Part shown: positions 23,570-33,123 of the stretch, in pieces | Layout: every line of letters begins with the position of its first letter | Numbering within the stretch: the first letter of the stretch is position 1 | The notes under the pieces: model-generated | Told to the model about the DNA's origin: nothing | The model's database searches: none | The model's input: only the letters and a program-made list of their open reading frames with translations | Position numbers and translations under genes: made by a program | Origin: Gammaproteobacteria bacterium | GTDB lineage: Bacteria > Pseudomonadota > Gammaproteobacteria > Acidiferrobacterales > SZUA-150 | DNA: 64,000 nt | Direction of reading: 5' to 3' | Assembly (NCBI GenBank): GCA_029880545.1 | Contig: JAOUOD010000001.1 | Coordinates: 1-64,000, forward strand

Positions 23570-25201
23570 TCAGACCGGGCACACTTTCTCGCCCAGCTTG
23601 GCGGTGAGCTCCATGTTTTCCGAATAATCAACCGGGCAATCAATCAGGCTAACCGTGTTGTCCGCCAACGCTTTTTCCAGTGTCGGCAACAAGTCTTCGG
23701 TTTTTTCAATGCGGTACCCCTTGGCGCCAAAGGATTCGGCATACATCACCAGGTCAGGGTTGGTGAACTTGATATGCGATGGCCGACCGTACTGCACATT
23801 CTGTTTCCATTCGATCAGCCCATAAGCGCTGTCATTCCAGACCAGGATAACCATGGGCACATTCTCGCGCATGGCTGTTTCAATCTCCTGCGAGTTCATC
23901 AGGAAACCGGCGTCACCGGTTACCGCGACCACCTTGCGACCAGGGTAGGCCAGCTTGGCCGCCATGGCGCCGGGCACGGCAATACCCATGCTGGCAAAAC
24001 CGTTGGATATGATGCAGGTATTGGGTCGCTCGGCCTGGTACATACGCGCCATCCACATCTTGTGTGCGCCAACATCAACAATGGCGATATCCTCCGGATC
24101 CAGCGCTTTGCGCAAATCGCGAATGATACGTTGTGGTTTAACCGGGTAGCTGTCTTCATCGGCATGCCACTTCAGTTCTTCCTTGATGATATTGCGTAAC
24201 CCGTCAAAACCGTTTCCGTGATGCGGGTGTGATTCGCCGGCCAGTGCATGCAGGGTCGCGCCAATGTCACCGACGATTCCCGCGGCAACAATATAGTGTG
24301 CATCCACTTCGGCCGGGCGTGAATCAATATGGATGATTTGCCGATCCTTGGTTTTGTGCCAGAGATAGGGGTGATATTCAACTATGTCATAACCCACGCA
24401 AATGATGACATCGGCGCGGTCAAATCCACAGGACACATAGTCATGACTTTGTAATCCTACCGTCCCGAGGCTCAGGTCGTGCGAACTTGGTATGCTGCCC
24501 TTGGCCATGAACGTTGTCGCAACCGGTATATTGAGCTTCTCGGCAAACTCCATCAGATCCTGGCAGGCCCGCGCCCGGACAACACCGTTGCCGGCCATAA
24601 TCAACGGAAACCTCGCTTCGGAAATAATTTTGGCAGCCTGCTTGATCTTGTTTAACGCTGGTGCGGGCGCTGCAGCAGATTGTACATGCAACGGTTGCTC
24701 GTCCACTTCCATATCTGCGACATTTTCCGGGAAATCGATAAAGCAGGCGCCGGGTTTTTCCACCTGCGATATCTTGAACGCCTTGCGCACAATTTCCGGC
24801 ACCACTTCCGGCTCAAGGATCTGCGCCGCATACTTGGTGAGCGGCCTGAACATGTTCACCAGGTCCAGCACCTGGTGTGACTCCTTGTGCAACCGTGTTG
24901 TTCCCGCCTGGCCAGCGATGGCCACGACCGGTGCGTGATCCATATTGGCATCGGCCACGCCTGTCACCAGGTTGGTGGCGCCCGGGCCCAGGGTCGACAG
25001 GCAAACGCCGGCCTTACCGGTCAGACGGCCATAGACATCGGCCATAAACGCGGCACCCTGTTCGTGGCGGGTCGTGATAAAACGAATCCTGGAATCAAGC
25101 ATGGCATCCATAACAGCGAGGTTTTCCTCACCGGGGATACCGAATATATATTCTACGCCCTCGTTTTCGAGGCATCGGACAAACAGTTCTGCAGCGTTCA
25201 T
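23570..25201 (-). CDS. Acetolactate synthase large subunit-like ThDP enzyme
   Basis: The start at ATG 25201 (MNAAELFV), behind AGGGAAG, gives 543 residues; the frame extends further upstream but without a likely site. It is a three-domain thiamine diphosphate enzyme: N-terminal GIPGEENLAVMDA with the catalytic Glu, GPGATNLVTGVADANMDHAPVVA, and the ThDP site GDAGFLMNSQEIETA...WND. Acetolactate synthases condense pyruvate for valine or acetoin formation. No small regulatory subunit (ilvH/ilvN) lies nearby, so it could be a catabolic or unrelated ThDP carboligase. A 197-base gap separates it from dsbA, so it probably has its own promoter. Confidence 0.88.
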   Translation of the reverse strand: MNAAELFVRCLENEGVEYIFGIPGEENLAVMDAMLDSRIRFITTRHEQGAAFMADVYGRLTGKAGVCLSTLGPGATNLVTGVADANMDHAPVVAIAGQAGTTRLHKESHQVLDLVNMFRPLTKYAAQILEPEVVPEIVRKAFKISQVEKPGACFIDFPENVADMEVDEQPLHVQSAAAPAPALNKIKQAAKIISEARFPLIMAGNGVVRARACQDLMEFAEKLNIPVATTFMAKGSIPSSHDLSLGTVGLQSHDYVSCGFDRADVIICVGYDIVEYHPYLWHKTKDRQIIHIDSRPAEVDAHYIVAAGIVGDIGATLHALAGESHPHHGNGFDGLRNIIKEELKWHADEDSYPVKPQRIIRDLRKALDPEDIAIVDVGAHKMWMARMYQAERPNTCIISNGFASMGIAVPGAMAAKLAYPGRKVVAVTGDAGFLMNSQEIETAMRENVPMVILVWNDSAYGLIEWKQNVQYGRPSHIKFTNPDLVMYAESFGAKGYRIEKTEDLLPTLEKALADNTVSLIDCPVDYSENMELTAKLGEKVCPV

Positions 25202-25398
25202 TTTGCTTCCCTGGGTCGCCGGACGACGACAATTGTTAGGGCGCAGTCGTAGTACCCGGCCACGCCGGCAGTATAGTGTCAGTATAGCAACATCAACGAA
25301 CAATCAAGCATTCGCAACTGTAAATCATTGTTTAGCCGATTGGCGGACCGAAAACCAGTCGCTCTTTCCATATTTCTGGTTATCGGTCAGCACTGGCC

Positions 25399-26031
25399 CT
25401 ATTTTTTGGATTTTGAAATCCTGTCGACCAGGTAATCGATCACCTGCAGTACACGTTCATGGCTGCCGGCAGTGCTGGCTGAGACCACGAAGCGTCCGTC
25501 GACAACAACGGTGGGCACCGAACGAACTCCATAGGATGCGCCCAACTGGAACGCCTGCCGGGTATTGCTGTCCACGGAAAATGATTTGTACTGCTTCATG
25601 AACTCTCCGGCATCAAAACCATTGGCCTTGACCAGGTCGGCCACTTCATCAACGCTTTCGAGATGATTATGCTTGGCGTGAATGGCTTCGAATACCTTGC
25701 CGTGCATACCATCGACGATACCCATCGCTTCAAACGCGTAGTAGCTTCGCGCATGAACAATCTTGTTTGGAAATGCCGGGGTGCGCACAAATTTTGCCGA
25801 CTTGGGCTTGTTCTTCAACCACTTTTCCAGTAATGGCTCGAACTGGTAACAATGGCCGCAGCCGTACCAGAAGAATTCGCGCACCTCGACCTGCTTGCCA
25901 TCAAATGTAGATTCGCTGAACGGGATCTCGGTGTAATGAATATTCTCTTCAAACTTGGCTGCCCAAACCGGCGATACAAACAGCCCGATCAACATCGCCA
26001 ATCCGAAATTCTTTAGTATCAACTGCTTCAT
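25399..26031 (-). CDS. dsbA: Thiol:disulfide interchange protein DsbA
   Basis: The 210-residue periplasmic oxidoreductase has a signal peptide ending VWAA-KF. The thioredoxin-fold active site is FFWYGCGHCYQFEP near residue 57, CGHC rather than the CPHC of E. coli DsbA, and the cis-Pro loop is GVRSVPTVVVDGRFV. It introduces disulfides into exported proteins, such as the Cys-containing lipoproteins and cytochrome of this window. RBS GGGAG precedes ATG 26031. It follows the Lon-N gene with a 64-base gap. Confidence 0.95.
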   Translation of the reverse strand: MKQLILKNFGLAMLIGLFVSPVWAAKFEENIHYTEIPFSESTFDGKQVEVREFFWYGCGHCYQFEPLLEKWLKNKPKSAKFVRTPAFPNKIVHARSYYAFEAMGIVDGMHGKVFEAIHAKHNHLESVDEVADLVKANGFDAGEFMKQYKSFSVDSNTRQAFQLGASYGVRSVPTVVVDGRFVVSASTAGSHERVLQVIDYLVDRISKSKK

Positions 26032-26095
26032 GTTTGCTCCCTGTTTATGTCCGGAAAATAATAAGTACTCAATTCAGAAAGTTGTCACGAGGCCG

Positions 26096-26680
26096 TCATT
26101 GATGCCAGCCATGTTCTGTCAGCGCGTCCTGTATTACCTGCAATCGCAGCTCGGGATCGTCCTGTTCAAGCAAGGCCTGGCGATCGAGATTATCCATTGG
26201 CAACAATTCGGCCAGGCGGTTGGCGACCCAGTCCGCATCATTCGATCGCTGATGCTCAAGATAATAGGGGTCACCCTCCTTTATCAACAGCTGGCCCAGG
26301 ACCCGCTTGCTTAATTCAAATTCCGGCGCCAGCTTCTCACGCGGCATCTCTTCACGCAATCGCACGCGGGCCAGCACAGCCTGGTTGCTGTTTACTTCGT
26401 AATCGACAACATCAAAGCGGCGCCCTCCCGATACCGTCAGTGTAAACACGCCCTGCTGCGCCATTTCCCAATCAACAATATGCGCCAACGTGCCCACTCG
26501 ACACGGCACCGCAGCGGACCCGGTTTCGTTACCCTCGTCAATGAGACATATACCAAAAGGCTGATCATTTTTCAGGCAATGACTCACCATATCAATATAA
26601 CGCGCCTCGAAAACCTTCAGCCGCAAGCGGCCATCGGGAAACAAAACGCTGTTCAGGGGGAAAAGGGCTAACGGCAACAC
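26096..26680 (-). CDS. LON substrate-binding-domain protein
   Basis: I place the start at GTG 26680, four bases after the mpl stop and behind GGAG eight bases away; the result is 194 residues. It matches the Lon N-terminal (PUA-like) domain: LPLALFPLNSVLFPDGRLRLKVFEARYI, then FGICLIDEG and TLAHIVDW. It has no protease domain. Stand-alone Lon-N proteins are common in proteobacteria and their role is unknown, possibly substrate binding. The coupling to mpl suggests cotranscription with the cell-wall recycling genes. Confidence 0.9.
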   Translation of the reverse strand: MLPLALFPLNSVLFPDGRLRLKVFEARYIDMVSHCLKNDQPFGICLIDEGNETGSAAVPCRVGTLAHIVDWEMAQQGVFTLTVSGGRRFDVVDYEVNSNQAVLARVRLREEMPREKLAPEFELSKRVLGQLLIKEGDPYYLEHQRSNDADWVANRLAELLPMDNLDRQALLEQDDPELRLQVIQDALTEHGWHQ

Positions 26681-26684
26681 TGGC

Positions 26685-28046
26685 TCAACTCCGCCTGGCA
26701 AGTGCTTCCAGCAACAAGGCATGGATGCCACCAAAACCACCGTTGCTCATGATGAGAATATGATCGCCATGCTGCGCGGTCTTTGCCAGGTAAGCCACAG
26801 CGTCATCAACGGATTCCAGTTGCCTCGCCTTTCCGGCAAGGCTGGCCACTATAGCGCTCATATCCCAGTCCAGCGCTGCCGGTTTTACCAGGACGACGTC
26901 GTCGGCCGCTACAAGGCTGTCAGCCAGCTGATCACGGTGCACGCCCATGCGCATGGTATTGGAGCGGGGTTCAAGTACGGCAACCAACCGGTTGTTGCCG
27001 ATGCGTTTACGCAACGCGTCTATGGTCAGGGCTATGGCCGTCGGGTGATGGGCAAAATCATCATAGACACGAATACCGTCAATATCCCCGCGTAATTCGA
27101 GACGACGTCGAATACCCTTGAACCCGGAAAGGGCTTCCAGGGCTACTTTCACCGGCACACCGGCATGGCGTGCCGCAGCAATGGCGGCCAGCGCGTTATG
27201 CATGTTGAACCGTCCGAGCATCTGCCAGCTTACCGTGCCCTGGACAACATCGTTCAGACTGACTTCAAATACAGACCCGTCGGCCTCAAGTTCCCGCGCC
27301 TGCCACGCACCGCCATGACCAAAACGTTCCACCGGTGTCCAGCAACCGCGATCCAGCGCTTTCTGCAAACTGGCGTCGTCGTGCTGCTGAATTATCAACC
27401 CATTGGCCGGAACCGTACGCACAAGGAAATGAAACTGGGTCTGAATCGCGGCGAGATCAGTGAAAATATCTGCGTGATCGAATTCAAGGTTATTGAGAAT
27501 CAGCGTGCGCGGCCTGTAATGAATGAACTTGGAGCGCTTGTCAAAAAAAGCCGTATCATATTCATCGGCCTCAATGACAAAAAACGGCTTCTTGCCCAGG
27601 CGCGCGGAGATACCGAAGTTGCCGGCAACGCCGCCGATAAGAAAGCCCGGGGTCAACCCGGCATACTCGAGGATCCAGGCCAGCATGCTGGTCGTGCTGG
27701 TCTTGCCATGGGTTCCCGCTACGGCCAGGACCCAGGACTGATCATACAATACTGCTTCAGCCAGCCACTGCGCACCCGAGGTATACCGCAACCCTCGAGC
27801 CAGGACCGCTTCGACTTCCTCGTTACCCCGTGACAGCGCGTTTCCGATAATCACCAGCTCAGGCGCATTATCGAGATTGCCTGCCTTGTAGCCTTCAAAA
27901 AGCGTGATGCCCTGTTGTTCCAGCTGCGTACTCATGGGTGGATAACAACCCGCATCGGAACCGGTCACCGTATGGCCGAGCTCACGCGCAATCAGCGCCA
28001 GACCACCCATGAACGTACCGCAGATGCCGATGATATGAATGTGCAT
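26685..28046 (-). CDS. mpl: UDP-MurNAc:L-Ala-gamma-D-Glu-meso-DAP ligase Mpl
   Basis: The 453-residue Mur-ligase-family enzyme attaches recycled tripeptide to UDP-MurNAc in the cytoplasm. It starts MHIHIIGICGTFMGGLALIARELGHTVTGSD, the Mpl signature. The ATP site AGTHGKTSTTSMLAW, the EADEYDTAFFDKRSKF segment and the C-terminal YDDFAHHPTAI motif are all present. It overlaps the preceding membrane-protein gene by one base and is followed by the Lon-N gene. It belongs to a leftward run with mltA, also active in peptidoglycan turnover. Confidence 0.97.
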   Translation of the reverse strand: MHIHIIGICGTFMGGLALIARELGHTVTGSDAGCYPPMSTQLEQQGITLFEGYKAGNLDNAPELVIIGNALSRGNEEVEAVLARGLRYTSGAQWLAEAVLYDQSWVLAVAGTHGKTSTTSMLAWILEYAGLTPGFLIGGVAGNFGISARLGKKPFFVIEADEYDTAFFDKRSKFIHYRPRTLILNNLEFDHADIFTDLAAIQTQFHFLVRTVPANGLIIQQHDDASLQKALDRGCWTPVERFGHGGAWQARELEADGSVFEVSLNDVVQGTVSWQMLGRFNMHNALAAIAAARHAGVPVKVALEALSGFKGIRRRLELRGDIDGIRVYDDFAHHPTAIALTIDALRKRIGNNRLVAVLEPRSNTMRMGVHRDQLADSLVAADDVVLVKPAALDWDMSAIVASLAGKARQLESVDDAVAYLAKTAQHGDHILIMSNGGFGGIHALLLEALARRS

Positions 28047-28528
28047 TAAACAACCTTGTCAGCGGTAACCGCTGCCGTTACGCCGAGTGAAACAAAAACA
28101 TAAAACAGGGCCAGTCCGGCGCCAAACATCAAGGGTATCTCCAGTGCATGACGCAAAATATGCGCCATAACCAGCACGTACCAGATCAATATTAGCCAGA
28201 ACATCATCGGCGGCAAGCCGACAACCAGGGCAACTATGGCAACCAGAGAAAAAAATGTTCCAGCGCCCAGCAACGCGATCAGCGTTTGCGTACTGCGCCG
28301 GTAAAAACCCCGCGCCACCACGGCGCCATGGGCCAGCAACACCAGCAAGACAGCATCAACCAGGGTTGATTGCGCTGCCAGTGGCCACGGGTGCTGGCTG
28401 GCAGCGCCCGCGGTTCCGGCGATAACATAGGCGGCTGCGCAAATGGTCAGCAAGCCTGATGATGCCGGCAAGTGTTGGGGGCCGTTTCTGAAGAAACACA
28501 GCCAGAAAAATTGATTCAAAAGGTTCAT
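28046..28528 (-). CDS. Small multi-pass membrane protein, unknown
   Basis: The 160-residue protein is almost wholly hydrophobic, with about five membrane segments (for example LLTICAAAYVIAGTAGAA, VDAVLLVLLAHGAVVA, LVAIVALVVGLPPMMFWLILIWYVLVM) and short, mildly charged loops such as ARGFYRRSTQTLI. I do not recognise a family, though the topology resembles Yip1-type membrane proteins. It overlaps the lipoprotein gene upstream by four bases (ATGA) and mpl downstream by one, so it is translated as part of an mltA-lipoprotein-membrane protein-mpl operon. Confidence 0.8.
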   Translation of the reverse strand: MNLLNQFFWLCFFRNGPQHLPASSGLLTICAAAYVIAGTAGAASQHPWPLAAQSTLVDAVLLVLLAHGAVVARGFYRRSTQTLIALLGAGTFFSLVAIVALVVGLPPMMFWLILIWYVLVMAHILRHALEIPLMFGAGLALFYVFVSLGVTAAVTADKVV

Positions 28529-28971
28529 TGCGTATCCGTAGCAACACTGTCCAGTTTCCAGCTACCCGAGTCCTGCAAGCTGAACTGCAAGGTAAACAAG
28601 GCGGCTACAGCAGCAGTTCTGCTGCCAGACTCTCGAACAGATACAACCACCTCCTGGCGCTTGCCGTCATTGTTAACCGTGCTGGCCTGCACACTGTAGT
28701 GCAGGGTTGCGCCCTGTCGTTGCATATTCCTGACGTAGACCAGGCTCACATGCGGTCCCGATTTTTCCAGCAAACTGCGTGGATCCGTCCCGGAAGGCCA
28801 GCCCGCAGTTTTGATCAGGGTTTCAACATCGGCCTGTTCAGCTGTCAGCCCGCGAATAAATTCCACGGCGCGACGCTCGGTATCATCGAGCAGAAACTGG
28901 CATGCTGATGCCAAGCTGAAGGTTATCGCGAGCAATAACATGCGCAACAACCTGGTGTTGGATATTTTCAT
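28525..28971 (-). CDS. Small lipoprotein of unknown function
   Basis: The 148-residue protein has a lipoprotein signal with lipobox LASAC (Cys 24). After it come DDTERRAVEFIRGL, SGPHVSLVYVRN and a C-terminal TLQFSLQDSGSWKLDSV. The last segment resembles a beta-strand seen in NTF2-like or DUF-type periplasmic proteins, but I cannot name it. It overlaps mltA by four bases and the membrane-protein gene by four, so it is tightly coupled within the peptidoglycan-recycling operon. Confidence 0.78.
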   Translation of the reverse strand: MKISNTRLLRMLLLAITFSLASACQFLLDDTERRAVEFIRGLTAEQADVETLIKTAGWPSGTDPRSLLEKSGPHVSLVYVRNMQRQGATLHYSVQASTVNNDGKRQEVVVSVRESGSRTAAVAALFTLQFSLQDSGSWKLDSVATDTQ

Positions 28972-30140
28972 GGACGGGATTCCGCGCGCCTTGCCATCAC
29001 CGCCGTTACCGGCTCCAGAATATACATTCGACCCGACTGCTTCATGTGACCGGCATAAAATTCTGCCGATTCCCCGCGACCAAAAAACACGTCAGCGCGC
29101 ACCGCTCCCTTGATAGCGCCACCGGTATCCTGTGCCATCATTAACCGGCGGAATACCGCCTCAGGGTCAGCGCCACTTGCCGGCAATGTCGTATCTAGCC
29201 AGACCGGGCTGCCCAGGGGCACAACATTGCGATCTACAGCGATGCTGCGCCCGGCGGTCAGCGGCACATTAAGTGATCCCAGCGGGCCGGCCAGCTCTGC
29301 CTTGCGCTCATCGAAAAAAATGTAGCTCGGGTTACTGTGCAACAACTGCATGGCACGATCGGGATTGTTCTCGATCCACTGTCGAATCGAATACATGTTC
29401 ACGTTCTCTCGCTCGAGCTCACCCCAGCGAATTAGCTGCGCACCAATAGACTGGTAGGGATGGCCATTCTGATCGGCATAACCGATGGCGATTTCATCGC
29501 CCGTGTCCAGGCGCACGCGCCCCGAGCCCTGGATGTGCAGAAAAAATACATCCACAGCATTGTCTACCCAGAGCAACACCTTGTCCCGTAATGACCGGTG
29601 CCCATTCTCGATCTGGCGTCGACTGTAGTACGGGACAACGCGATTTCCGTCCAGGCGCGCGCGTACCGGCCGGTTTGCAAGTTCCGGGAACAACGATGAC
29701 AGGTCAACACGCAACAAATCATCAGGCGTCGAGTAAATGGGAAACCGGTAGCGCTTGCTGCGTTTGCGGCTGCCGGAAAGTATCGGCTCGTAATAACCGG
29801 TGATCAGGCCTTCGGCGTTCCCTTCTTCAGTCGTAATGGCACGTGCAACAAAGCGACTCTCAAAAAAAGCCCGGGCTGTTTCGGTATTCACTTCGCCGAT
29901 CAGTACTACCTCTGAACACAGCTGTGCCCATTCCGGTGAACTGCGAACGGCACTGCTGTTGCAGCTGCTTTGCAGGGCCGGCCACGCAGCGGCCGGGTCG
30001 TCTTCCTGCCAGCCCGGCAATGTGCTGACCGGGACCGTGACTGGCAAGGTTACGCAGGCCTGCAGCCACAACACGGATGCAGCGGTCCACACCAGACGGA
30101 AACGGAATCGACTAACAAGGATATCTAGAATGTTGGCCAT
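28968..30140 (-). CDS. mltA: Membrane-bound lytic murein transglycosylase A
   Basis: The 390-residue enzyme cleaves peptidoglycan glycan strands with formation of 1,6-anhydro-MurNAc. A hydrophobic signal with a Cys (LQACVTL) near residue 29 marks a lipoprotein. The MltA domain contains LITGYYEPILSGS and FLHIQGSGRVRLDTGDEIAIGYA. The C-terminal 3D domain, MAQDTGGAIKGAVRADVFFGRG, holds the conserved aspartates. It is the first gene of the four-gene unit ending with mpl and starts 59 bases after the topA stop. Confidence 0.95.
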   Translation of the reverse strand: MANILDILVSRFRFRLVWTAASVLWLQACVTLPVTVPVSTLPGWQEDDPAAAWPALQSSCNSSAVRSSPEWAQLCSEVVLIGEVNTETARAFFESRFVARAITTEEGNAEGLITGYYEPILSGSRKRSKRYRFPIYSTPDDLLRVDLSSLFPELANRPVRARLDGNRVVPYYSRRQIENGHRSLRDKVLLWVDNAVDVFFLHIQGSGRVRLDTGDEIAIGYADQNGHPYQSIGAQLIRWGELERENVNMYSIRQWIENNPDRAMQLLHSNPSYIFFDERKAELAGPLGSLNVPLTAGRSIAVDRNVVPLGSPVWLDTTLPASGADPEAVFRRLMMAQDTGGAIKGAVRADVFFGRGESAEFYAGHMKQSGRMYILEPVTAVMARRAESRP

Positions 30141-30198
30141 GGTGCTTGCTCGTTCGGGTCCTGTCAGCGCCTGGCACCAAACCGGTCGATATCAGGCA

Positions 30199-32496
30199 TC
30201 AGCCTTCTTCGGATTGTTCGGGTTCGTCTTCCCAGGGTTCAGCAAAGCCACATTCCTTTTGCGGACAAACGCGCTCGGTACCTTTTCGCTTGGTAGTCTT
30301 GATGGTCATCATCGGGAAGCCACAATCCGGGCAAGGTCCCGCCACCGGCTTGTTCCAGACGGCGTAGGTACAGTCAGGATAACGCTCGCAGGAAAAGAAG
30401 ATTTTGCCATACCGTGATTTGCGCTGGAGCATGTTGCCCTGGTGACATTCCGGGCATTCAACACCCATGTCCTTGGGTGGTTCCAGCGGCTCCATGTGTT
30501 TGCAATCAGGGTAACCACTGCAGCCGATAAACTTGCCATAGCGACCACGTTTGACGATAAGGTCTGATTCGCACAACGGGCATTTACGCCCTTCAACCAC
30601 TTCCGGTTCTGCGGGCGCATTTGGATCGTCATCCACGTTACGCGTGTAATCGCATTCCGGATAACCGGTGCAACCAATAAAGTAACCATTGCGCCCGAGC
30701 CGTTTGGCCAGTTGTTTCTGGCACTTGGGGCATTGCTCTTCAAGCATTTCAACGCCAGGTCGTTCCGCATCCTGCTTGGCATCCACCTGGCCCTTGAACT
30801 CGTCCCAAAAATCCCGCATCAACGGCTTCCATTGCTGCTCACCACGGGATACGGCATCGAGATCATCTTCCAGCTTGGCGGTAAAATCGTAGTCGACATA
30901 CTTGGTGAAATGTTCTGACAGGAACTTGTTCACCACGCGGCCAACATCCGTAGGCATGAAACGGCGCTTGTCCAGCTCGACGTATTCGCGGTTAACCAGC
31001 GTCGAGATAATGGATGCGTAGGTGGAAGGGCGGCCAATGCCGTAGGCCTCCAGGGCCTTGACCAGGCTGGCTTCGGTGTAGCGCGGCGGTGGCTCGGTGA
31101 AGTGCTGCTCCTTGCGCAGTTTTTCAAGATCCACCGTGTCACCCTTTTTCAGCGGTGGCAGTAACGCCTGGTCTGCTTCTTCGGTCTTGCTGTCATCCTG
31201 GCCTTCCTGGTACACGGCCATGAATCCCGGGTTAACCACAGTTGACCCGGTAGCGCGAAATATATTGCCTTCGCCGGACTGAAGTTCAATTGCCATGGTA
31301 TCCAGCGTTGCATGGATCATCTGGCACGACACGGTTCGCATCCAGATCAGGTTATAGAGCTTGTATTGTTCCGGCTTCAGGTATTTCTGCATGTCTTCCG
31401 GCGTACGCATTGCCGAAGTCGGGCGAATCGCCTCATGCGCCTCCTGGGCGTTCTTCGATTTGCTCTTGTAGACCTGGGGTTGCTCCGGGACATTTTCCTT
31501 GCCGTAACGCTGCTGGATGAGCTGTCGGATTTCTTCGACAGCTTCGGTAGCGAGGTTTACCGAGTCGGTACGCATGTAGGTGATAAGGCCGATGGTTTCG
31601 CCATCGATATCAAAGCCTTCGTAAAGTTGCTGCGCCACCATCATGGTTCTTTTGGCGCTGAAGCCAAGTTTGCGTGCCGCTTCCTGTTGCAGGGTCGATG
31701 TTATAAAAGGTGGCGACGGGTTGCGCTTGCGCTGTTTCTTTTCAACGCTGGCTACTTCCAGCTTGCCCCTGGCTTCACCCAGGACCGTAGCCTCGATTTC
31801 GTTGGCCCTGGTTTCGTCACCGATATCAAACTGGTCAAGCTTGTTGCCCTGATAATGGCTCATCTTGGCAACAAAAGGGTTTTTTTCCGCAGTCAGGTCT
31901 GTTTCGATGGTCCAGTATTCACGCGGTACGAACTTTTCAATTTCCAGTTCACGCTCAACTATCATGCGCAAGGCAGGGCTTTGCACGCGTCCCGCTGACA
32001 GTCCGCGGCGCACCTTCTTCCACAGCAAGGGGGACAGGTTAAACCCTACAAGATAATCCAGCGCCCGGCGTGCCTGTTGTGCATCGACCAGCTCTATGGA
32101 CAACGTTCGTGGTTGCTCAATGGCCGCTTTTATCGCCTTCTTGGTAATTTCATGAAACTCGACACGAAAAACCGGCTTGTCGCCAATGACTCCGCGCTCT
32201 TTCAGGATTTCGTACAAATGCCAGGATATGGCTTCGCCTTCGCGATCAGGGTCAGTGGCCAGGTACAGGTTGTCGGCTTTTTTCATTGCCTTGACGATGG
32301 CATCAACATGCTTCCTGTTCTTGTCGATGAGCTCGTACTTCATGGCGAAGTCCTGATCCGTATCGACAGCGCCCTGTTTCGGAATCAGGTCGCGCACATG
32401 GCCATAGGAAGCGAGCGCGGAAAATTCCTTGCCCAGGTACTTGGTCATGGTTTTGGCTTTGGCCGGTGATTCGACGACGATGAGATTTTTTGCCAT
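30199..32496 (-). CDS. topA: DNA topoisomerase I
   Basis: The 765-residue type IA enzyme relaxes negative supercoils. The TOPRIM motifs VVESPAKAKTMTKYLG and ATDPDREGEAISWHL lie in the first 120 residues. The active-site Tyr is in LITYMRTDSVNL near 310. The C-terminal part has four Cys4-type zinc-binding units (for example CPKCQKQLAKRLG with CTGYPEC, and CPLCESDLIVKRG with CSGYPDC). The length is close to that of related gammaproteobacteria. It is leftward and separated from smg by 132 bases. Confidence 0.98.
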   Translation of the reverse strand: MAKNLIVVESPAKAKTMTKYLGKEFSALASYGHVRDLIPKQGAVDTDQDFAMKYELIDKNRKHVDAIVKAMKKADNLYLATDPDREGEAISWHLYEILKERGVIGDKPVFRVEFHEITKKAIKAAIEQPRTLSIELVDAQQARRALDYLVGFNLSPLLWKKVRRGLSAGRVQSPALRMIVERELEIEKFVPREYWTIETDLTAEKNPFVAKMSHYQGNKLDQFDIGDETRANEIEATVLGEARGKLEVASVEKKQRKRNPSPPFITSTLQQEAARKLGFSAKRTMMVAQQLYEGFDIDGETIGLITYMRTDSVNLATEAVEEIRQLIQQRYGKENVPEQPQVYKSKSKNAQEAHEAIRPTSAMRTPEDMQKYLKPEQYKLYNLIWMRTVSCQMIHATLDTMAIELQSGEGNIFRATGSTVVNPGFMAVYQEGQDDSKTEEADQALLPPLKKGDTVDLEKLRKEQHFTEPPPRYTEASLVKALEAYGIGRPSTYASIISTLVNREYVELDKRRFMPTDVGRVVNKFLSEHFTKYVDYDFTAKLEDDLDAVSRGEQQWKPLMRDFWDEFKGQVDAKQDAERPGVEMLEEQCPKCQKQLAKRLGRNGYFIGCTGYPECDYTRNVDDDPNAPAEPEVVEGRKCPLCESDLIVKRGRYGKFIGCSGYPDCKHMEPLEPPKDMGVECPECHQGNMLQRKSRYGKIFFSCERYPDCTYAVWNKPVAGPCPDCGFPMMTIKTTKRKGTERVCPQKECGFAEPWEDEPEQSEEG

Positions 32497-32628
32497 GGCA
32501 GCCTAAGGTTCAGGCCCTGCGCAGTGTCGTAACATTTAAGCGATATGCGAAAAAATACATGGGATAGTTGGTTCTATTTGATCTCGCCTGATCCTGTTTG
32601 TACCGCCCCGATACGATCCTGTGGGCGG

Positions 32629-33114
32629 TTATTGTGTGGTAACGGGTTCATCACCCATTACCCATTCTTCCAGCATGCCGTGGCTGTGTTCATGACCCGG
32701 ACGATTAAACAACACCATCAGAATCACCCACCGCAATTGCTCTGTATCCACCTCTTCCGGCTCGAGGGCCATGGCTCGGTCAATCACCAGTTCCCGTGAA
32801 GCCGGATCCAGCACACCCTGTTGCTGCAGACGCATAATCAGTCCACGACATTCAACCGGCATCTTTTCCTGTTCTTCACTGGTAAATATCCGCAGCGATG
32901 TCGGTCTTGGTTCCGCGACCATGCCAATTGGCAATGCTTCACGTAACTCGGACAGCTCTTCAAGCCAGGTAAAGGCTTTGTTGACTTCCCCCGAAGGAAA
33001 TCCGGCCTGGGTCAGCTCGATCATCAAGGCGTCCTGGTCCGGATCCATATCGCCCGTATCATCCAGGTAGTTGTCAAACAGGTACATTAATACATCAAAT
33101 ACTTTTTCTTTCAT
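32629..33114 (-). CDS. smg: Smg / DUF494 family protein
   Basis: The 161-residue acidic protein starts MKEKVFDVLMYLFDNYLDD, the hallmark of Smg. It contains LTQAGFPSGEVNKAFTWLEEL and ends with REL-VIDRAMALEPEEV and LRWVILMVLFNRPGHE. Smg genes lie between dprA and topA in many gammaproteobacteria, as here. The biochemical function is unknown. It starts nine bases after dprA and is probably cotranscribed. Confidence 0.95.
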   Translation of the reverse strand: MKEKVFDVLMYLFDNYLDDTGDMDPDQDALMIELTQAGFPSGEVNKAFTWLEELSELREALPIGMVAEPRPTSLRIFTSEEQEKMPVECRGLIMRLQQQGVLDPASRELVIDRAMALEPEEVDTEQLRWVILMVLFNRPGHEHSHGMLEEWVMGDEPVTTQ

Positions 33115-33123
33115 TCGCTCCGA

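Noticed and set aside
27165-27833. 222-codon rightward frame inside mpl
   Set aside because: Mpl motifs are complete on the leftward strand; the frame is a GC-bias shadow.
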